This document shows positions 1-5,290 of a stretch of 5,496 nt of DNA, in pieces. The position numbers and the translations under genes are program-made. Every line of letters starts with the position of its first letter. Positions within the stretch are counted from its first letter, which is position 1. The stretch lies in NCBI GenBank assembly GCA_018827585.1, contig JAHJXP010000181.1, positions 1 through 5,496 of the forward strand. Direction: 5' to 3'. Below the pieces are notes generated by a model, which was not told the origin of the DNA, made no database searches, and saw only the letters and a list, made by a program, of their open reading frames with translations. Source of the DNA: Pseudomonadota bacterium. Lineage in GTDB: Bacteria; Desulfobacterota; Syntrophia; Syntrophales; UBA5619.

Positions 1-1470
1 GGCAAGGTGGGGGTCTGCCTCGCGACGTCGGGCCCCGGCGCCACGAACCTCGTCACCGGGATCGCGACTGCCTACATGGATTCTACGCCCATGGTCGCGA
101 TCACGGCGCAGGTCAACAGCGATCTCTGGGGGCGGGACGCCTTCCAGGAGACCGACATCATCGGGATCACGATGCCCATCACGAAACACAGCTTCATGAT
201 CCGCGATCCGAACCAGATCGCCGCGTCGTTGCGCCAGGCCTTCCAACTCGCCGGCAGCGGCCGGACCGGTCCCGTCCTCGTGGACATCCCGAAGGACATC
301 CTGAGCGCCCGCTGCAGCGAGCAGCCGAAAAAGGCGCCGGCGGCCCCGAAAAAACGTCTCGAAAACCGGGAACAGTTGGAGCGGATCGCCCAGGCCCTCA
401 ACCGCAGCGAGCGCCCGGTCATCATCATCGGCGGCGGGGTCAGGCTGGGAGACGCCTGCGACCAGATGAGCGCTTTCGTCCAGAAGGCGAAGGTCCCCTT
501 CGTGACGACGATGATGGGGATCGGCTCCGTCGCCTCCCCTAACGGCTTCAATCTCGGCTTCATCGGCACGCACGGCAACGAGATGGCCAACCGGATGGTC
601 CACAATTCCGATTTCATCCTCGCCCTGGGCACCCGTTTCACGGAGAGGAGCACCTCGGTCATCGACGAGTTCGCCCCGCTGGCCATGGTCGCCCAGATCG
701 ACATCGATCCGACTTCGATCGGGAAGAACATCAGCGTCGATCTCGCCTACATCGGGGACATCGGCGACGCCCTCGCGGAGCTCTGCTCTCTGGTCGCGCC
801 CCGGGAGAGGCCCGAATGGACGGAGCGGATCCGGACGGAACGTCGGGCCCAGGAGGAGAAGCTGGCCGACGGCGGCTGCGGCCAGGCGGGAAGCCTCATC
901 CGGCAGATCCAGGCGGCCATGCCCAGAGAGACGATCGTTGTCCCCGACGTGGGCCTCAACCAGATATGGACCGTTCGCACCTGGCAGACCCACTCCCCCC
1001 GCAGCCTGCTGACGAGCGGCGGGATGGGGACGATGGGATTCTCCGTCCCGGCAGCGATCGGCGCCAAGGTGGGCGCCCCGGACAGAGAGGTGGTCGTCAT
1101 CTGCGGCGACGGGGGCTTCTATATGAACATCCAGGAGCTGGCCACGATCAGCTCCTACGGGCTGCCAATCAAGATCTGCGTGATCAACAACGGCCATCTG
1201 GGGATGATACGGCAGATCCAGGACCTCTTCTACGAATCGCGGTTCGCGGAGTGCAACCTGGGGGACAGGGTCGATCTGGTGGCGGTGGCAAAGGGATTCG
1301 GCATCCCGGCCGAGCGGGTCGCCGCGGACGAGAACCCGGCGGAGGCGATCGCCCGGATGAGCGCTGCCGCAGGACCCTACATGATCGAGGCGATGGTCGA
1401 TCAGAACAACTACGTCTACCCGATCATCCCGCCGGGCTGCTCGAACGTGGAGATGATCTGCGGGAAATGA
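1..1470 (+). CDS. ilvB: Acetolactate synthase large (catalytic) subunit, 5'-truncated by window edge
   Basis: Catalytic subunit of acetohydroxyacid synthase (ThDP, FAD and Mg dependent). It condenses two pyruvates, or pyruvate with 2-oxobutyrate, as the first common step to valine, leucine and isoleucine. The frame is open from base 1 and 489 residues are visible. Against E. coli IlvI recalled from memory, about 65 N-terminal residues are missing, including the region of the ThDP-activating glutamate. Visible signatures in order: SGPGATN (10-16), GRDAFQE (44-50), TKHSF (61-65), a GPVLVDIPKDI segment (90-100), IDIDPTSIGKN (233-243), SGGMGTMGFSVPAAIGAK (339-356), and the ThDP/Mg motif starting GDGG (369-372) and ending at N396-N397, then GHLGMIRQIQDLFYESR. 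The C-terminus (YVYPIIPPG) is family-typical. The middle domain is atypical: IGTHGNEMAN (188-197) and GTRFTERST (210-218) replace the more usual GMHG and RFDDR-type motifs. It is followed after 26 bp by ilvN, its regulatory partner. The product is confident; which isozyme type is not determined. Confidence 0.95.
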   Translation, partial: GKVGVCLATSGPGATNLVTGIATAYMDSTPMVAITAQVNSDLWGRDAFQETDIIGITMPITKHSFMIRDPNQIAASLRQAFQLAGSGRTGPVLVDIPKDILSARCSEQPKKAPAAPKKRLENREQLERIAQALNRSERPVIIIGGGVRLGDACDQMSAFVQKAKVPFVTTMMGIGSVASPNGFNLGFIGTHGNEMANRMVHNSDFILALGTRFTERSTSVIDEFAPLAMVAQIDIDPTSIGKNISVDLAYIGDIGDALAELCSLVAPRERPEWTERIRTERRAQEEKLADGGCGQAGSLIRQIQAAMPRETIVVPDVGLNQIWTVRTWQTHSPRSLLTSGGMGTMGFSVPAAIGAKVGAPDREVVVICGDGGFYMNIQELATISSYGLPIKICVINNGHLGMIRQIQDLFYESRFAECNLGDRVDLVAVAKGFGIPAERVAADENPAEAIARMSAAAGPYMIEAMVDQNNYVYPIIPPGCSNVEMICGK

Positions 1471-1481
1471 TGGGAAAATAG

Positions 1482-1488
1482 AAAGGAA
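1482..1488 (+). promoter_or_regulatory. Ribosome binding site of ilvN
   Basis: A purine-rich AAAGGAA sits in the 26-bp ilvB-ilvN gap, 8 nt before the ilvN ATG. A second AGGAA lies directly against the start and is too close to serve. It supports the ATG at 1497 as the start. Confidence 0.65.
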
Positions 1489-1496
1489 AAAGGAAC

Positions 1497-1991
1497 ATGG
1501 CCATTGAAAAACGCACCATTTCGATGCTTGTGAACAACCAGCCGGGGGTCCTCTCCCGGATCGCCGGCGTCTTCAGCAGTCGGGGCTACAACATTCTGAG
1601 CCTCTGCGTCGCCGAAACGACGAACCCGGAGATCTCCCGGATCACCTTGACCAGCGAGGCGGAAAGCGACTTTACGGAGAAGATCAAAAAGCAGCTCGAC
1701 AAGCTCGTCGACGTCGTCTCCGTGACGGATTTTACGGGCGCCCCCTCCGTCCAGCGGGAGCTGATGCTCATCGGCCTTCGCCTCACGGAAGAAAATCGCA
1801 AGGAGGTTCTCCGGGCGATCGACGTGTTCGGCTGCCGGGTCACCGCGATGAGCGAGGACTATCTGATCATGGAGATTACCGCAAACAAGGACAAGACGGC
1901 GGCGATCCTGAAGTATTTCGAACCTTTCGGCGTAGAGGAGATGAACCGGACGGGGGCGATCGCCGTCTTCCGCCAGAGAGGGAAGGGATAG
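1497..1991 (+). CDS. ilvN: Acetolactate synthase small (regulatory) subunit
   Basis: Regulatory subunit of acetohydroxyacid synthase. It binds the large subunit, raises its activity and confers feedback inhibition by valine. The 164 residues match the usual full length of the IlvN/IlvH family. An N-terminal ACT domain (about 5-80) contains NNQPGVLSRIAGVFSSRGYNI (13-33). Residues N14, G17 and N32 align with the E. coli IlvH valine-site positions N11, G14 and N29 (numbers from memory), so valine feedback is likely retained. DKLVDVVSV (68-76) and QRELMLIGL (86-94) lead into the C-terminal small-subunit domain (about 85-160), which ends with RTGAIAVFRQRGKG. The gene is complete, and its ATG is preceded by a good ribosome binding site. 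It lies 26 bp after ilvB, so translation is probably coupled or at least co-transcribed. ilvN and ilvH are not distinguishable here; the symbol follows the usual name for an ilvB-adjacent copy. Confidence 0.95.
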   Translation: MAIEKRTISMLVNNQPGVLSRIAGVFSSRGYNILSLCVAETTNPEISRITLTSEAESDFTEKIKKQLDKLVDVVSVTDFTGAPSVQRELMLIGLRLTEENRKEVLRAIDVFGCRVTAMSEDYLIMEITANKDKTAAILKYFEPFGVEEMNRTGAIAVFRQRGKG

Positions 1992-2020
1992 GGGATCGGC
2001 GGGTTGTAAATATTTCGGTT

Positions 2021-2045
2021 TGACGTTCTCGTAAAAAAAGTCGCA
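2021..2045 (+). repeat. Degenerate copy of the repeat-arm motif
   Basis: The stretch contains TCGTAAAAAAAGTCG, which is the arm TTCGTAAAAAGTCCG of the downstream palindrome with two extra A and one base lost. It has the same orientation as the left arm and lies about 40 bp before it. It may be the remnant of an older insertion of the same repeat family; no matching right arm is seen for it. Confidence 0.5.
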
Positions 2046-2066
2046 AAAGCCTTGAATGTAGGGCGG

Positions 2067-2181
2067 CTTCGTAAAAAGTCCGCAGGCAAGGCGCGCGAAC
2101 CCTGAGGAATGAGGCGTACATAGACGTACGCCGCAATGACGAAGGGTGAAGCGCAACGCAGCATCCGGACTTTTTACGAAG
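2067..2181. repeat. 115-bp palindromic (MITE/REP-like) repeat element
   Basis: The element is bounded by a perfect 16-bp inverted repeat, CTTCGTAAAAAGTCCG (2067-2082) and CGGACTTTTTACGAAG (2166-2181). At its centre is a second perfect inverted repeat, GGCGTAC (2113-2119) and GTACGCC (2126-2132), around the 6-nt loop ATAGAC. Between these the two halves remain partly complementary (shared GCGC, ACCCT and AT patches after a small offset), so the whole unit can fold into one long imperfect hairpin. It has no coding capacity. The outer stem has A5 on its 5' side and T5 on its 3' side, like a bidirectional intrinsic terminator, so it could reduce read-through from ilvN to ilvC. I recall similar dispersed palindromes in deltaproteobacterial genomes. 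Whether it is mobile cannot be judged from one copy. No clear target-site duplication is visible. Confidence 0.8.
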
Positions 2182-2256
2182 TCGTCAGGTTTCACTGGGG
2201 TCGTCGGACCCGAATCATCGGGAACCGGTGAACCCGGTTCTGCTTCGAATATGAAA

Positions 2257-2262
2257 AAGGAG
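2257..2262 (+). promoter_or_regulatory. Ribosome binding site fixing the ilvC start
   Basis: AAGGAG ends 6 nt before the ATG at 2269, which is optimal Shine-Dalgarno spacing. It supports that start over the in-frame upstream ATGs at 2146 and 2251. The upstream extension would encode 41 residues of unfamiliar sequence derived partly from the repeat's right arm. Confidence 0.8.
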
Positions 2263-2268
2263 AAGGAT

Positions 2269-3321
2269 ATGGCAAAGATCAATTTCGGCGGCGTTTGGGA
2301 AGAGGTCGTGACCTCTGAGGAATTTCCCCTGAGCAGGGCGCAGGAGGTCCTGAAGGACGAGACGGTGGCCATCCTGGGCTACGGAGTGCAGGGACCGGGC
2401 CAGGCCCTAAACATGCGGGACAACGGTTTCCGGGTGATCGTGGGACAGAGGGAGGGCGGTGCCACCTGGGCCAAGGCCGTCCAGGACGGCTTCGTGCCGG
2501 GCAAGACCCTCTTTCCTGTCGAGGAGGCGGCAAAAAAGGGGACTGTTATCCAGTACCTCCTGTCCGACGCGGGACAGACGCAGATGTGGCCGACCCTCAA
2601 GCCTTACCTGACAAAGGGGAAAACTCTCTATTTTTCTCATGGTTTTTCCATCACCTACCGCGAGCAGACCAACGTGATCCCGCCGCCGGACATCGACGTA
2701 GTGCTCGTCGCCCCAAAGGGCTCGGGCAGATCGCTGCGGACCAACTTCCTGGACGGGAGCGGCATCAACTCCAGCTACGCGATCTTCCAGGATTACACGG
2801 GGAAGGCGACCGAGAAGACCCTTGCCCTCGGCATCGCCATCGGCTCGGGCTATCTCTTCCCGACGACCTTCGAGATGGAGGTCTTCAGCGATCTGACGGG
2901 CGAGCGGGGCGTCCTGATGGGCTGCCTGGCCGGCGTCATGGAGTCGCAGTACAATGTGCTCAGGAAAAACGGCCACAGCCCCAGCGAGGCCTTCAACGAA
3001 ACCGTCGAGGAGCTGACCCAGAGCCTCATCCGGCTGGTCGCGGAAAACGGGATGGACTGGATGTACGCCAACTGCAGCACGACCGCCCAGCGGGGGGCGC
3101 TGGACTGGAAAGGCCCCTTCCGCGATGCAGTGGCCCCGGTCTTCGACAGGCTCTACAAGAGCGTCCGGACCGGCGAGGAGACGCGGATCGTGCTTTCGGT
3201 CAACAACGCCCCCGACTACCGCGAGAAGCTCAACGCCGAGCTCGAGACGATGAGAAACACGGAGATGTGGCAGGCCGGCGCCGCCGTCCGGGCGCTCAGG
3301 CCGGAGAACCGGAAGCGGTAA
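2269..3321 (+). CDS. ilvC: Ketol-acid reductoisomerase, fungal Ilv5-like type
   Basis: The enzyme converts acetohydroxyacids to 2,3-dihydroxy-3-methyl acids (Mg-dependent alkyl migration, then NAD(P)H reduction), the second common step of valine, leucine and isoleucine synthesis. It has 350 residues from the RBS-supported ATG. The Rossmann motif is GYGVQGPG (37-44). Catalytic and binding motifs include HGF at H124 and APKGSG with K150. The metal-ligand set is D208, E212, E244 and E248, with spacing 4-32-4 identical to the class I KARI pattern (D190, E194, E226, E230 in the Pseudomonas enzyme, from memory). CSTTAQRGALDW (269-280) corresponds to the substrate-binding Ser region. GINSSYA, IGSGY, TTFEMEV, GHSPSEAFNETVEE and PDYREKLNAELETMRN closely resemble yeast mitochondrial Ilv5 as I recall it. 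The common short bacterial IlvC has different motifs there. R61 and T66 in the loop after strand 2 suggest NADPH, but cofactor choice is inferred. It is the last gene of the ilv group and faces a convergent neighbour. Confidence 0.96.
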   Translation: MAKINFGGVWEEVVTSEEFPLSRAQEVLKDETVAILGYGVQGPGQALNMRDNGFRVIVGQREGGATWAKAVQDGFVPGKTLFPVEEAAKKGTVIQYLLSDAGQTQMWPTLKPYLTKGKTLYFSHGFSITYREQTNVIPPPDIDVVLVAPKGSGRSLRTNFLDGSGINSSYAIFQDYTGKATEKTLALGIAIGSGYLFPTTFEMEVFSDLTGERGVLMGCLAGVMESQYNVLRKNGHSPSEAFNETVEELTQSLIRLVAENGMDWMYANCSTTAQRGALDWKGPFRDAVAPVFDRLYKSVRTGEETRIVLSVNNAPDYREKLNAELETMRNTEMWQAGAAVRALRPENRKR

Positions 3322-3364
3322 CCCGATCTCTCTTTACAGTACAGCAAGACTCAAGAATGATGAA

Positions 3365-3379
3365 CTCGTAAAAAGCCCG
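3365..3379 (+). repeat. Repeat-arm-like motif downstream of ilvC
   Basis: CTCGTAAAAAGCCCG differs at two positions from CTTCGTAAAAAGTCCG minus its second base, the arm of the palindromic element upstream of ilvC, and lies in the same orientation as its left arm. No matching opposite arm is visible nearby, so it is a fragment, or a shared insertion-site sequence next to the adjoining GC-rich repeat. Confidence 0.45.
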
Positions 3380-3384
3380 AAGCT

Positions 3385-3420
3385 CCCTCCCCCTTGACGG
3401 GGGAGGGCAAGGGTGGGGGT
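3385..3420. repeat. GC-rich hairpin repeat with G-rich flank
   Basis: CCCTCCCCC (3385-3393) and GGGGGAGGG (3399-3407) form a perfect 9-bp stem around TTGAC, followed by the G-rich run GGGTGGGGGT (3411-3420). The minus-strand translation gives PHPHPCPPPSRG, a spurious peptide commonly seen where this type of dispersed repeat occurs in bacterial genomes (from memory). It probably belongs to a genome-wide repeat family. It could act as a transcription end for the convergent genes, but no T tract follows. Confidence 0.6.
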
Positions 3421-3546
3421 GAGGGGACCCGAGGGAGTCGCCCGTCCGCAGCGATTGCCGCGGCTGTCCGGACGACATGAAATCAAGGCCCCTTACCGCA
3501 CGACACAGCCTATCGGAGATGACGGGCGGCGCAGGAAGACCGGTTT

Positions 3547-4482
3547 TCACGTGGCGGCGCAGCCCCGGCGGTACTTCTCGTCGAGCATCCCCTCGATGCT
3601 CGCCATGACGATTCGGGTCACCCCCTCGAACTGCTCCCGGTAGCGCTGCTGCGATTCCCGCGACAGGAGGCGGAACGGCTCGCCGATCCGGTAGGCCTTG
3701 AACCGGTCGTGGACGGAAAGCGGCTCGCCGATCCGGTAGGTGATCCGGCCGCTCCGCGCGAAGGGAAGGCTCCCCCGGTAGACCTCTTCGGAGTTGTTGC
3801 AGGCAACCGGGACGACCCTCTTTTCCGTGTGGAGGGCGAGCTGGGCGAGGCCGGTCCGCCCTTCGGCCAGCTTTACGGAGCGGGTGCCCTCGGGGAAGAT
3901 GATCAGGTTGAGCCGCTTTTCGCAGAGGGCCGCCCGGCTCAACTCCGCCACCTTCTCCATGACCGACTCGTAGTAGCCCTGGATGAAATCGGCAAACTGG
4001 TCTCCCATCGCCTGGAGCGCCTCGAGCGCGGCCCGCTCATTCGGCCCCGCCTCCGCTATGCGCCCGTCGATCAGGTCCTTGACGGCGCGGTAGATCCCCC
4101 TGTCCATCTTCCGGTTAAACTTTTTCCGGTAGAATTCCTCGATGAAATACCCCATCGACGGCACGGGGATGAGGTTGCACAGATCCAGCCCCTTCGCGAG
4201 GAAGGCGTTCTTGTAGTACTTGGCCTTCACCCAGACCGTCGTGAAGGGAAATTCCTTCATTTTGAAGAGCTTGTACTGGAAAGGCCAGTAGTTGAAGCGG
4301 TCCGTGTGGTTCATGGCGAAGATCACGTTCTCGTCGCGGGGGATCCGCTCGATGTTCTCGATCCGGATGTCCACGTTCGCGAAGAAGCGGTAGTTCGGCA
4401 GCAGCAGGAAGTTCGCTACGATCCTCTGCCCCAGCGGCCGGGTCGCCAGCCTGATTTTTTTCAGGTATTCGATATCGATCAC
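3547..4482 (-). CDS. PlsC-like lysophospholipid/glycerolipid acyltransferase
   Basis: Probable membrane-associated acyl-CoA/ACP-dependent acyltransferase of the PlsC (LPLAT) superfamily. The actual acceptor, whether lysophosphatidate, another lysolipid or a lipid A-related molecule, is unknown. With the GTG start it has 311 residues. Motif I is NHTDRFN (58-64): H59 fits the HX4D catalytic His, but the fifth position after it is N64 rather than Asp. FPEGTRS (196-202) is the acyl-acceptor phosphate motif, and VVPVACNNSEEVYRG (223-237) resembles motif IV with its proline. The two motifs are 139 residues apart, roughly 65-70 more than in E. coli PlsC. The extra part (about 115-185) is charged and helix-rich. 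A hydrophobic stretch IVANFLLL (21-28) may aid membrane contact; no clear signal peptide or full transmembrane helix is seen. The RBS AAGGAGA, 5 nt before GTG 4482, favours that start over the in-frame TTG at 4503. It follows kdsB by 39 bp, suggesting co-transcription with LPS genes. Confidence 0.82.
   Translation of the reverse strand: MIDIEYLKKIRLATRPLGQRIVANFLLLPNYRFFANVDIRIENIERIPRDENVIFAMNHTDRFNYWPFQYKLFKMKEFPFTTVWVKAKYYKNAFLAKGLDLCNLIPVPSMGYFIEEFYRKKFNRKMDRGIYRAVKDLIDGRIAEAGPNERAALEALQAMGDQFADFIQGYYESVMEKVAELSRAALCEKRLNLIIFPEGTRSVKLAEGRTGLAQLALHTEKRVVPVACNNSEEVYRGSLPFARSGRITYRIGEPLSVHDRFKAYRIGEPFRLLSRESQQRYREQFEGVTRIVMASIEGMLDEKYRRGCAAT
3676..3740 (-). repeat. In-frame 20-bp direct repeat inside the acyltransferase gene
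   Basis: A perfect 20-bp identity occurs at 3676-3695 and 3721-3740, offset by 45 bp (15 codons). In the protein it gives two YRIGEP segments (249-254 and 264-269) separated by LSVHDRFKA. The first YRIGEP resembles the (R)IGEP(I/L) strand common after motif IV in PlsC-like enzymes; the second is extra. It looks like a local duplication or slippage event kept in frame. Confidence 0.7.
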
Positions 4483-4487
4483 AATTC

Positions 4488-4494
4488 TCTCCTT
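4488..4494 (-). promoter_or_regulatory. Ribosome binding site fixing a GTG start for the acyltransferase
   Basis: Read on the minus strand this is AAGGAGA, ending 5 nt before GTG at 4482. The upstream TTG at 4503 has only a weaker AAAGG about 7 nt before it. The strong site would lie inside the coding region if TTG were used, so GTG is preferred. Confidence 0.7.
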
Positions 4495-4521
4495 GTTCAG
4501 CAAGACCTTGCCTTTCTCGAA

Positions 4522-5265
4522 TTATTTTCCATTTATCAGTCGCCGGACGCGATCGAGCTCGGCGGGGGTGTCCACCTCGACCGAGTCGTGGGGCGTGACG
4601 ACCACCCGGATCCGGTAGCCGTGTTCCAGGGCCCGGAGTTGTTCGAGCGCCTCGAGGCGCTCCAGGACGCCTTCGGGGAGAGCGGTGAAAGTGCGCAGAA
4701 AATCGCGGCGGTAGGCGTAGATCCCGTGGTGCTTGTAGTAGTCGGCCCGGGTTCCCGGATCGCGGACGAAGGGGATCGTGGCGCGGGAGAAGTAGAGGGC
4801 GAACCCTTTGGCGTCGAAGACGACCTTGACGGCGTTCGGATGGGCGATCTCCTCCTCCCGGACGATCCGGTAGATCAGCGTGGACATGGGAATGGAGGCG
4901 TCCTCGAAAAGCGGCCCGACCACCTCGTCCACCTGGGCCGGCTCGAACAGGGGCTGATCCCCCTGGATGTTCACGACGATCGCGTCGTCTTTGAGATTCA
5001 GGCTGTCGACCGCCTCGGCGATCCGGTCCGTCCCCGACCGGTGGCGCGGGGAGGTCATCACCGCCCGGCCGCCGAAGGCCTCAACCGCCCGGAAGATCCG
5101 CTCGTCGTCGGTCGCCACGGCGGCAAAGGAGACGGCCTTCGCCCGGAGCACCCGCTCATAGACGTGCTGAAGCATCGGCTTCCCGCAGAGGTCGGCAAGC
5201 GGCTTTCCGGGAAAGCGGGTCGATTCGTAGCGCGAGGGGATGATGCAGACGACCTGAGCCGGCAT
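4522..5265 (-). CDS. kdsB: 3-deoxy-manno-octulosonate cytidylyltransferase (CMP-Kdo synthetase)
   Basis: Cytoplasmic enzyme that activates Kdo with CTP to CMP-Kdo, the donor used to attach the first LPS inner-core sugar to lipid A. It has 247 residues, close to the roughly 245-250 usual for KdsB. The nucleotide-binding start is VVCIIPSRYESTRFPGKPL (5-23). ATDDERI (51-57), SPRHRSGTDR (72-81) and VNIQGDQPL (98-106) follow, with D103 as the likely metal ligand. HHGIYAYRRDFL (179-190), LEQLRALEHGYRI (207-219) and VDTPAELDRVR (231-241) complete the family pattern, with D232 a probable second metal-site residue. No key motif is missing. The ATG at 5265 is the only sensible start, since the conserved IPSRY lies immediately inside it. 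The nearest good Shine-Dalgarno is unusually far upstream. It lies between hldD (22-bp gap) and the acyltransferase gene in what looks like an LPS operon. Confidence 0.95.
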   Translation of the reverse strand: MPAQVVCIIPSRYESTRFPGKPLADLCGKPMLQHVYERVLRAKAVSFAAVATDDERIFRAVEAFGGRAVMTSPRHRSGTDRIAEAVDSLNLKDDAIVVNIQGDQPLFEPAQVDEVVGPLFEDASIPMSTLIYRIVREEEIAHPNAVKVVFDAKGFALYFSRATIPFVRDPGTRADYYKHHGIYAYRRDFLRTFTALPEGVLERLEALEQLRALEHGYRIRVVVTPHDSVEVDTPAELDRVRRLINGK

Positions 5266-5280
5266 GGTTGTTTTCTTTTT

Positions 5281-5290
5281 CCTCTCCTTA
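5281..5290 (-). promoter_or_regulatory. Ribosome binding site of kdsB overlapping the hldD stop codon
   Basis: The minus strand reads TAAGGAGAGG: the hldD stop TAA runs into a strong GGAGAGG. From there to the kdsB ATG are 15 nt of A-rich sequence, longer than the usual 5-9. This arrangement suggests translational coupling of hldD and kdsB. No alternative start codon in frame lies closer. Confidence 0.55.

Larger units (their letters stand above)
1992..2268 (+). other. ilvN-ilvC intergenic region with repeats and small hairpins
   Basis: The 277-bp non-coding gap separates ilvN from ilvC. It holds a degenerate repeat-arm copy (2021-2045), the 115-bp palindromic element (2067-2181), then a leader of about 85 nt. 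In that leader two short perfect hairpins are visible: CCCGA/TCGGG (2209-2222, 4-nt loop) and GAACCGG/CCGGTTC (2222-2240, 5-nt loop). The reading frame open from 2146 into ilvC crosses the right arm of the repeat, and its residues before MAKINFGG look like non-coding translation, so no extra coding is proposed. No convincing sigma-70 promoter is seen. A riboswitch or leader-peptide attenuator is not supported: no run of Val, Leu or Ile codons stands before ilvC. Confidence 0.6.
3322..3546. other. Convergent intergenic region between ilvC and the acyltransferase gene
   Basis: The 225 bp separate two 3' ends and contain no credible gene. They hold a repeat-arm-like motif (3365-3379), a perfect GC-rich hairpin (3385-3407) with a G-rich flank, and an imperfect stem-loop (3443-3474). 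The last has CGTCCG pairing with CGGACG and CAGC with GCTG, with a 2-nt bulge on the right side. No stem here is followed by a clear T run on either strand, so a textbook intrinsic terminator is not seen for either gene group, although these structures may help end transcription. Confidence 0.6.

Noticed and set aside
72..731. 219-codon minus-strand frame opposite ilvB
   Set aside because: It is antisense to a strongly conserved coding region, with no motif and no credible ribosome binding context.
816..1481. 221-codon overlapping frame within ilvB
   Set aside because: It lies in the +3 shadow of ilvB and is rich in Arg, Gly, Asp and Pro with no family resemblance. It is a GC-codon artefact.
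2020..2048. TTGACG as a -35 box for an ilvC promoter
   Set aside because: At 16-18 bp spacing there is no acceptable -10 hexamer (GCAAAA or CAAAAG only), and the stretch is explained as a repeat-arm remnant.
2146..2268. 41-residue N-terminal extension of ilvC from an upstream in-frame ATG
   Set aside because: The extension translates the right arm of the palindromic repeat and the leader. MAKINFGG from 2269 has a well-placed AAGGAG. It might be mistaken for a mitochondrial-type presequence given the fungal-like IlvC, but it is not coding by this evidence.
1992..2268. Branched-chain amino acid attenuator or leader peptide before ilvC
   Set aside because: No short frame with clustered Val, Leu or Ile codons followed by a terminator/antiterminator pair is present. 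The structure here is the palindromic repeat.
3296..3643. Small frames in and around the convergent gap on both strands
   Set aside because: They run through the dispersed repeat (giving PHPHPCPPPSRG) or overlap gene ends. Neither shows a ribosome binding site or family similarity.
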